From positions 1-9,870 of the forward strand of contig DEHW01000216.1 in assembly GCA_002352135.1 (NCBI GenBank): a DNA stretch of 9,870 nt. The letters are read 5' to 3'. A program made the position numbers and the translations under genes. Shown piece by piece: positions 6,448-9,870 of the stretch (its first letter is position 1; the number at the start of each line of letters is the position of its first letter). This DNA comes from Lysobacterales bacterium UBA2790. Lineage in GTDB: Bacteria > Pseudomonadota > Gammaproteobacteria > Xanthomonadales > Xanthomonadaceae. The notes under the pieces are model-generated. The model made no database searches and had not been told where the DNA came from. It saw only the letters and a program-made list of their open reading frames with translations.

Positions 6448-7425
6448 ATGACACTGCGCTCCATGACTTCCCTTGCTGAGCATCGCTTTCCCCTCCGCAT
6501 TGACCGAAAGCTCGTTGCGCCCTTGGTCTGGATGTGCGGTTTGCTCTGCATGCCGACGGGAGCATTGTGGGCAGGCGATTTGTATCGCTGTGTGGGTCCT
6601 CAAGGCGAAACCGCGTTCACCAGTGATCGAACCGGCTATCGGGATTGCAAGCCGATCAAGTATGCCCGCACAAGCAATTCCGGCTCGGTGGGAACGGCCA
6701 GTCGCGTGGTCGTGCCTGCTGCGGCGGGAAGTCCGACTGCCTCCACCGAACCCACGCACCCCAGAGTCGAGTTTCGGACATCCGCCAACGCGGACTCGCC
6801 GCCGAAGGAAGCGCCGCCCGCCAGCGACTCACGTGTCAGTCGCGGTGCGGTGTATCGCTATGTCAAGGACGGCGTGACCCACTACACCAATCGGCGTCCC
6901 GCTGGGCAGCGTGTCGAGCTGGTTTTCAGCTACATCGAGACCTGTTACGCCTGTAACGTGAGCAGCGCTGTCGATTTCAACAGTGTGGGCTTGAATATCA
7001 CCGCGTATGCCGACGAAATCCGGCGCGCGAGTGCGGCGCAGGGGGTTGATGAGGCGTTGGTGCGAGCAGTCATCCATGCCGAGTCTGCGTTCAATTTCAA
7101 CGCATTGTCCAACAAGGGGGCACAGGGCTTGATGCAGCTGATGCCCGATACGGCGGCCCGATTTGGTGTGGTGGACCCATTTTCGGCGGAGCAGAACATT
7201 GCTGGCGGGACGGCTTATCTGGCTTGGCTGTTGAAGCGATTCAATGGCGATGTGTCGCTTGCGGTGGCCGGCTATAACGCGGGTGAAGGCGCTGTGGATC
7301 GTTTCGGCGGTGTGCCGCCCTATGCCGAGACACAAGTCTTCGTCGAGCGCGTCGGGGTACTGATGCTGCGCTACCGGGAACAGCTTGCGCAGACTCGCAT
7401 GTCCGCTGCAGACCAGCGCAGTTGA
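6448..7425 (+). CDS. Lytic transglycosylase (SLT/family 1 fold) with DUF4124-like N-terminal modules
   Basis: From ATG 6448 the product is 325 residues. A Sec signal (about 20-42, KLVAPLVWMCGLL...GALWA) precedes GDLYRC. Residues 43-72 look like a DUF4124 module (YRCVGPQGETAFTSD) and 133-160 like a second, shorter one (AVYRYVKDGVTHYTN), joined by a Pro/Ser/Thr-rich linker. The C-terminal SLT domain (about 185-312) has catalytic Glu212 in VIHAESAF, GLMQLMP (227-233) and AGYNAGE (274-280). Family role: non-hydrolytic cleavage of the MurNAc-GlcNAc bond in peptidoglycan, leaving 1,6-anhydroMurNAc, in the periplasm. A CYAC pair (166-169) before the SLT domain could form a disulfide. The start is uncertain: neither 6448 nor 6463 has a good ribosome-binding site, and both keep the signal peptide. 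The gene is divergent from the HSD10-like gene and convergent with the protease gene. Confidence 0.9.
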   Translation: MTLRSMTSLAEHRFPLRIDRKLVAPLVWMCGLLCMPTGALWAGDLYRCVGPQGETAFTSDRTGYRDCKPIKYARTSNSGSVGTASRVVVPAAAGSPTASTEPTHPRVEFRTSANADSPPKEAPPASDSRVSRGAVYRYVKDGVTHYTNRRPAGQRVELVFSYIETCYACNVSSAVDFNSVGLNITAYADEIRRASAAQGVDEALVRAVIHAESAFNFNALSNKGAQGLMQLMPDTAARFGVVDPFSAEQNIAGGTAYLAWLLKRFNGDVSLAVAGYNAGEGAVDRFGGVPPYAETQVFVERVGVLMLRYREQLAQTRMSAADQRS

Positions 7426-7538
7426 TCGCCGCGCCGCCGTTTCCCGTCCATTGCAAACCGTCGTCCAACGAGTGAACGCCTTCGGCAGTGCGCGGTTGCG
7501 ATGCGCCCGTTGTGAGACGTCGCTGCGTTTTCAGCGAA

Positions 7539-8675
7539 TCAGTTGCTCATGACAGGGCGCTGGGTGAGTTCCAGTGTTGCTTCAAACGGAACGCCTGCGC
7601 GCAGACCCGCGACTTCAACCTTATCTCCCGGAGGCGTGGCAGCTTCCCGTAGACGAAGATCCGCCTGATCCGTGATGGATTCGCCATTGAAGCGCAGCAG
7701 AACGTCACCGGATTTCAATCCGGCGGCATGTGCCGGTCCGCCGCTGTACAGCGCGGTCAAGGCGACCCCACGCGGCGCATCGGCATCAAGACTGCCTGGC
7801 AGCAACGGTGCGTCGCCATACTCCGCGCCCATCCAACCCCTAACCACCGCCCCATGCTGTTTGATCTCCTCGAATACGGCGCTGGCGGTGCTCATCGGTA
7901 TTGCAAACCCAATGCCTTCGGCACCGTTGATCCGACCCAGCACAAAGGTGTTGATGCCGATCAGTTGGCCGCGTGAATTGATCAGCGCACCACCACTATT
8001 GCCTTCATTGATGGCGGCGTCGGTTTGAATGAAATCTTCATAGGCGCGCAGGTTGAGCTGGTTTCGGCCGAGCCCGGAGATAACGCCTTGCGTCACCGTT
8101 TGGCTCAATCCAAACGGGTTGCCGATGGCCAGGACAACATCGCCGACCCGCTTGGGCACCTCGGCATCGAGTGGCAGAGCGGGCAGGGCGGAACCCTCCA
8201 TTTTCAATACCGCCAGATCGGTATCTGCATCACTGCCAATCAGGTTTGCCTGTGTCACTCGACCATCCCACAAGGCGATCCGAATCTGGCTGGCACCGGC
8301 AATCACATGGTGATTGGTCAGCACGTATCCGTCCTCGGTCACGATGACACCCGAGCCCAGTGCGCGCTCAAGTCGCGTGCGTGGCGGGCCGTAGGCCAGT
8401 CCAGAGAAGCGTTGGACAGTGGAATTGCTGGGCACCCGGATCAGTGTCTGTTCGGTGATCAGCTTATCGGCATAGATACTGACGACCGCGGGTGCGGCCG
8501 ATCCCACCGCGTCGGCATAAGAGACCACAGCTAGGCCGGTCGATTCCTGTGGGGCGCTGCTGGCCTGCATGGTGCGCACGGCAGCGGGGAAAAATTGAGA
8601 AATGACAAAGGCCGCCGCCAGTCCGGCAACGACACTTTGCAGCAGGAACCATCCGTATCGCTTCACGTGGGGCAT
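7539..8675 (-). CDS. degS: Membrane-anchored DegS/AlgW-like serine protease (HtrA family)
   Basis: The 378-residue protein has one N-terminal membrane segment (about 8-32, WFLLQSVVAGLAAAFVISQFF), a trypsin-like domain (about 53-275) and a single C-terminal PDZ domain (about 279-372). The triad is His123 (TNHHV), Asp153 (DADTDLAVLK) and Ser227 (GNSGGA). One PDZ plus an uncleaved anchor is the DegS/AlgW layout, not the two-PDZ DegP/DegQ layout. Family role: in the periplasm, the PDZ senses C-termini of unfolded outer-membrane proteins and the protease cuts the anti-sigma factor (RseA/MucA) to release sigma-E/AlgU. No anti-sigma or sigma gene is in the window. The gene is divergent from petA, an arrangement I associate with gammaproteobacteria. 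No clear ribosome-binding site is seen before ATG 8675. The symbol is by architecture and could equally be algW. Confidence 0.9.
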   Translation of the reverse strand: MPHVKRYGWFLLQSVVAGLAAAFVISQFFPAAVRTMQASSAPQESTGLAVVSYADAVGSAAPAVVSIYADKLITEQTLIRVPSNSTVQRFSGLAYGPPRTRLERALGSGVIVTEDGYVLTNHHVIAGASQIRIALWDGRVTQANLIGSDADTDLAVLKMEGSALPALPLDAEVPKRVGDVVLAIGNPFGLSQTVTQGVISGLGRNQLNLRAYEDFIQTDAAINEGNSGGALINSRGQLIGINTFVLGRINGAEGIGFAIPMSTASAVFEEIKQHGAVVRGWMGAEYGDAPLLPGSLDADAPRGVALTALYSGGPAHAAGLKSGDVLLRFNGESITDQADLRLREAATPPGDKVEVAGLRAGVPFEATLELTQRPVMSN

Positions 8676-8680
8676 TCAAG

Positions 8681-8746
8681 GTCGCTGTCGACAGAAGTCG
8701 CATTGTGCCTTTGTCACATGTTCGTTGTCGCTGTCGCGGGTGTCGC
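8681..8746. repeat. Repeated TGTCG motifs in the degS-petA divergent region
   Basis: GTCGCTGTCG occurs as a direct repeat at 8681-8690 and 8727-8736. The first copy overlaps a perfect 10-bp palindrome, CTGTCGACAG (8685-8694). Further TGTCGC copies lie at 8726, 8732 and 8741. The cluster overlaps the predicted petA -35 box and sits just upstream of the protease start, so it is placed to affect both genes. A binding role is inferred. Confidence 0.4.
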
Positions 8747-8753
8747 CTAAACT
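8725..8753 (+). promoter_or_regulatory. Candidate sigma-70 promoter for petAB
   Basis: TTGTCG (8725-8730) as -35 and TAAACT (8748-8753) as -10 each match consensus at 4 of 6 positions with ideal 17-base spacing. Transcription would start near 8760, giving a leader of about 70 bases before petA. This is a motif match only. Confidence 0.4.
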
Positions 8754-8830
8754 ATTCGGGTTTCGTCGCCACCGCTCACCGGAAGGGAGCGCGTGGATCG
8801 CTCATTTTCCTGTGTGACGTGGAGAGCCGC

Positions 8831-9430
8831 ATGGCTGACCAAGGTGTTGACCCAGGCCGCCGCCGTTTCCTGACCGCTACCACAGCCGTGGTGGGTGGTG
8901 CAGGGGCGATCGCTGCAGCCATTCCTTTCTTGAGTTCGTGGCAACCCAGCGCGCGTGCGCAGTCGGCGGGTGCCCCGGTCACCGAGAACATCTCGAAGCT
9001 GCAGTCCGGGCAGTTGCTGCGCATTACTTGGCGTGGCCAACCCGTCTTCGTCGTGCGGCGAACCGAAGACATGCTGAAGGCCTTGCCGGGCGAAGACGGG
9101 CGTCTGCGTGACCCCAATTCGGACAATCCCGAGCAGCAGCCCGCGTATGCCAAGAACGCTCATCGTTCGATCAAGCCTGAGTACCTCGTGTTGGTGGGCA
9201 TCTGTACGCATCTGGGCTGCGTGCCTTTGTTCAAGCCGGAAGTGATTGCGCAGCCGTTTGATGCGGACTGGAAAGGTGGCTTCTATTGCCCATGCCACAA
9301 TTCACGCTTCGACCTCGCGGGTCGCGTTTACCAGGGTGTGCCTGCGCCCTCGAATCTGCGCGTTCCGGCACATCGATTCCTCGATGACAACACGCTGCAG
9401 ATTGGTGTGGATACGGAAGGAGCTGTCTGA
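8831..9430 (+). CDS. petA: Ubiquinol-cytochrome c reductase Rieske iron-sulfur subunit
   Basis: The 199-residue Rieske protein of the cytochrome bc1 complex passes one electron from quinol to cytochrome c1 through a 2Fe-2S cluster on the periplasmic side. The N-terminus has a twin-arginine motif (RRRFLT, 10-15) and one membrane segment (about 17-36) that stays as anchor. Cluster ligands are visible: Cys125 and His127 in CTHLGC, Cys153 and His156 in CPCHNS; Cys130 and Cys155 form the usual disulfide. Residue 157 is Asn where Gly is most common (CPCHGS). The start at 8831 is preferred over in-frame upstream codons because GGAG (8821-8824) lies 6 bases ahead and the Tat motif then falls at the right depth. 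Its TGA overlaps the petB ATG by one base, implying translational coupling. Confidence 0.96.
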   Translation: MADQGVDPGRRRFLTATTAVVGGAGAIAAAIPFLSSWQPSARAQSAGAPVTENISKLQSGQLLRITWRGQPVFVVRRTEDMLKALPGEDGRLRDPNSDNPEQQPAYAKNAHRSIKPEYLVLVGICTHLGCVPLFKPEVIAQPFDADWKGGFYCPCHNSRFDLAGRVYQGVPAPSNLRVPAHRFLDDNTLQIGVDTEGAV

Positions 9431-9870
9431 TGGCCGGTCTGATCGAACGTTCGGTGGAAGGTGCTGTGCAGTGGGTGGATGAGCGTGCACCGAGCCTCAA
9501 AGAGGCCTGGGACAAGCATCTCGCCAAGTACTACGCGCCGAAGAATTTTAACTTCTGGTACTACTTCGGTTCGCTGGCCATGCTGGTGCTGGTCAATCAG
9601 ATCGTGACCGGAATCTGGTTGACGATGAACTACAAGCCCAGTGCCGCCGAGGCGTTTGCTTCGGTCGAGTACATCATGCGCGACGTGGAGTGGGGCTGGC
9701 TGCTGCGCTACATGCATTCCACTGGTGCGTCGCTGTTTTTCATCGTGGTTTATCTGCACATGTTCCGTGGCCTGATCTACGGATCATCGAAAAAGCCGCG
9801 TGAGCTGGTCTGGGTGATCGGCGTGGCGATCTTCCTCGCCCTGATGGCCGAAGCCTTCATGGGCTACCTG
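9430..9870 (+). CDS. petB: Cytochrome b subunit of the bc1 complex (5' part)
   Basis: The first 147 residues of cytochrome b, running off the right edge. It is the membrane core of quinol:cytochrome c oxidoreductase, carrying hemes bL and bH and both quinone sites. Seen here: the amphipathic start, FNFWYYFGSLAMLVLVNQIVTG leading into the first membrane helix (about 44-66), heme-ligand His96 (YMHSTGAS) and His110 (YLHMFRG) in helix B at the family's 14-residue spacing, and the start of helix C ending in EAFMGYL, which normally continues as LPWGQ. The partner ligands in helix D lie outside. The ATG shares its A with the petA stop codon; a cytochrome c1 gene (petC) is expected downstream but is not in view. 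Confidence 0.96.
   Translation, partial: MAGLIERSVEGAVQWVDERAPSLKEAWDKHLAKYYAPKNFNFWYYFGSLAMLVLVNQIVTGIWLTMNYKPSAAEAFASVEYIMRDVEWGWLLRYMHSTGASLFFIVVYLHMFRGLIYGSSKKPRELVWVIGVAIFLALMAEAFMGYL

Noticed and set aside
7520..7537. Hairpin TCGCTG / CAGCGA between the transglycosylase and protease genes as a terminator
   Set aside because: Only a 6-bp stem with a 6-base loop and no T-run on either strand. The 113-base convergent gap holds nothing else I can support.
8025..8534. A 169-codon plus-strand frame over the protease gene
   Set aside because: It is antisense to the catalytic domain of the DegS-like protease, where the full triad is intact on the minus strand.
8705..8830. Upstream start giving a 241-residue Rieske protein
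   Set aside because: It would bury the twin-arginine motif about 52 residues deep and run through the promoter-like region; ATG 8831 has a proper ribosome-binding site.

Overview
The window reads as an ordinary chromosomal stretch of a GC-rich gammaproteobacterium. The best lineage guess is the Lysobacterales (Xanthomonadales) or a near relative. That rests on the bc1 genes petA-petB lying divergent from a DegS/AlgW-type protease, on a DUF4124-like lytic transglycosylase, and on the codon bias; it is an inference from gene content, not a phylogeny. I found no tRNA, rRNA, CRISPR array, insertion sequence or phage gene. No gap between genes exceeds 300 bases; the longest is 3675-3952. || Layout: 1-2350 (minus) is the N-terminal 783 residues of a secreted M36 (fungalysin-type) metallopeptidase with a PA domain inserted before its HEYGH motif; its C-terminus lies off the left edge. 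A 70-base divergent intergenic region holding a perfect 10-bp inverted repeat separates it from a short-chain dehydrogenase (2421-3200, plus). Facing that gene is a small uncharacterised gene (3237-3674, minus). After a dyad-rich 278-base gap comes a secreted CsgG-domain protein (3953-4669, plus), which ends at a strong hairpin shared with the convergent gene. || On the minus strand, 6296-4725 is a two-gene unit: an HSD10-like 3-hydroxyacyl-CoA dehydrogenase, then, 6 bases on, a stand-alone ABC ATPase. Divergent from it is a lytic transglycosylase with DUF4124-like N-terminal modules (about 6448-7425, plus). || On the right, a membrane-anchored DegS-like protease (7539-8675, minus) is divergent from the cytochrome bc1 operon: Rieske protein petA (8831-9430) and cytochrome b petB (9430 to the right edge, partial), overlapping by one base. 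|| How the genes work together: only petA-petB is a clear functional unit (quinol:cytochrome c oxidoreductase). Several neighbours are envelope or secreted proteins (M36 peptidase, CsgG-like protein, transglycosylase, DegS), but nothing shows that they form one system. I see no convincing undescribed system. The most interesting signals are regulatory (the inverted repeat at 2355-2391, a ribosome-binding site in a hairpin loop at 3936-3949, dyads at 3737-3792) and departures from family consensus in the first SDR, the ABC ATPase and the Rieske protein.
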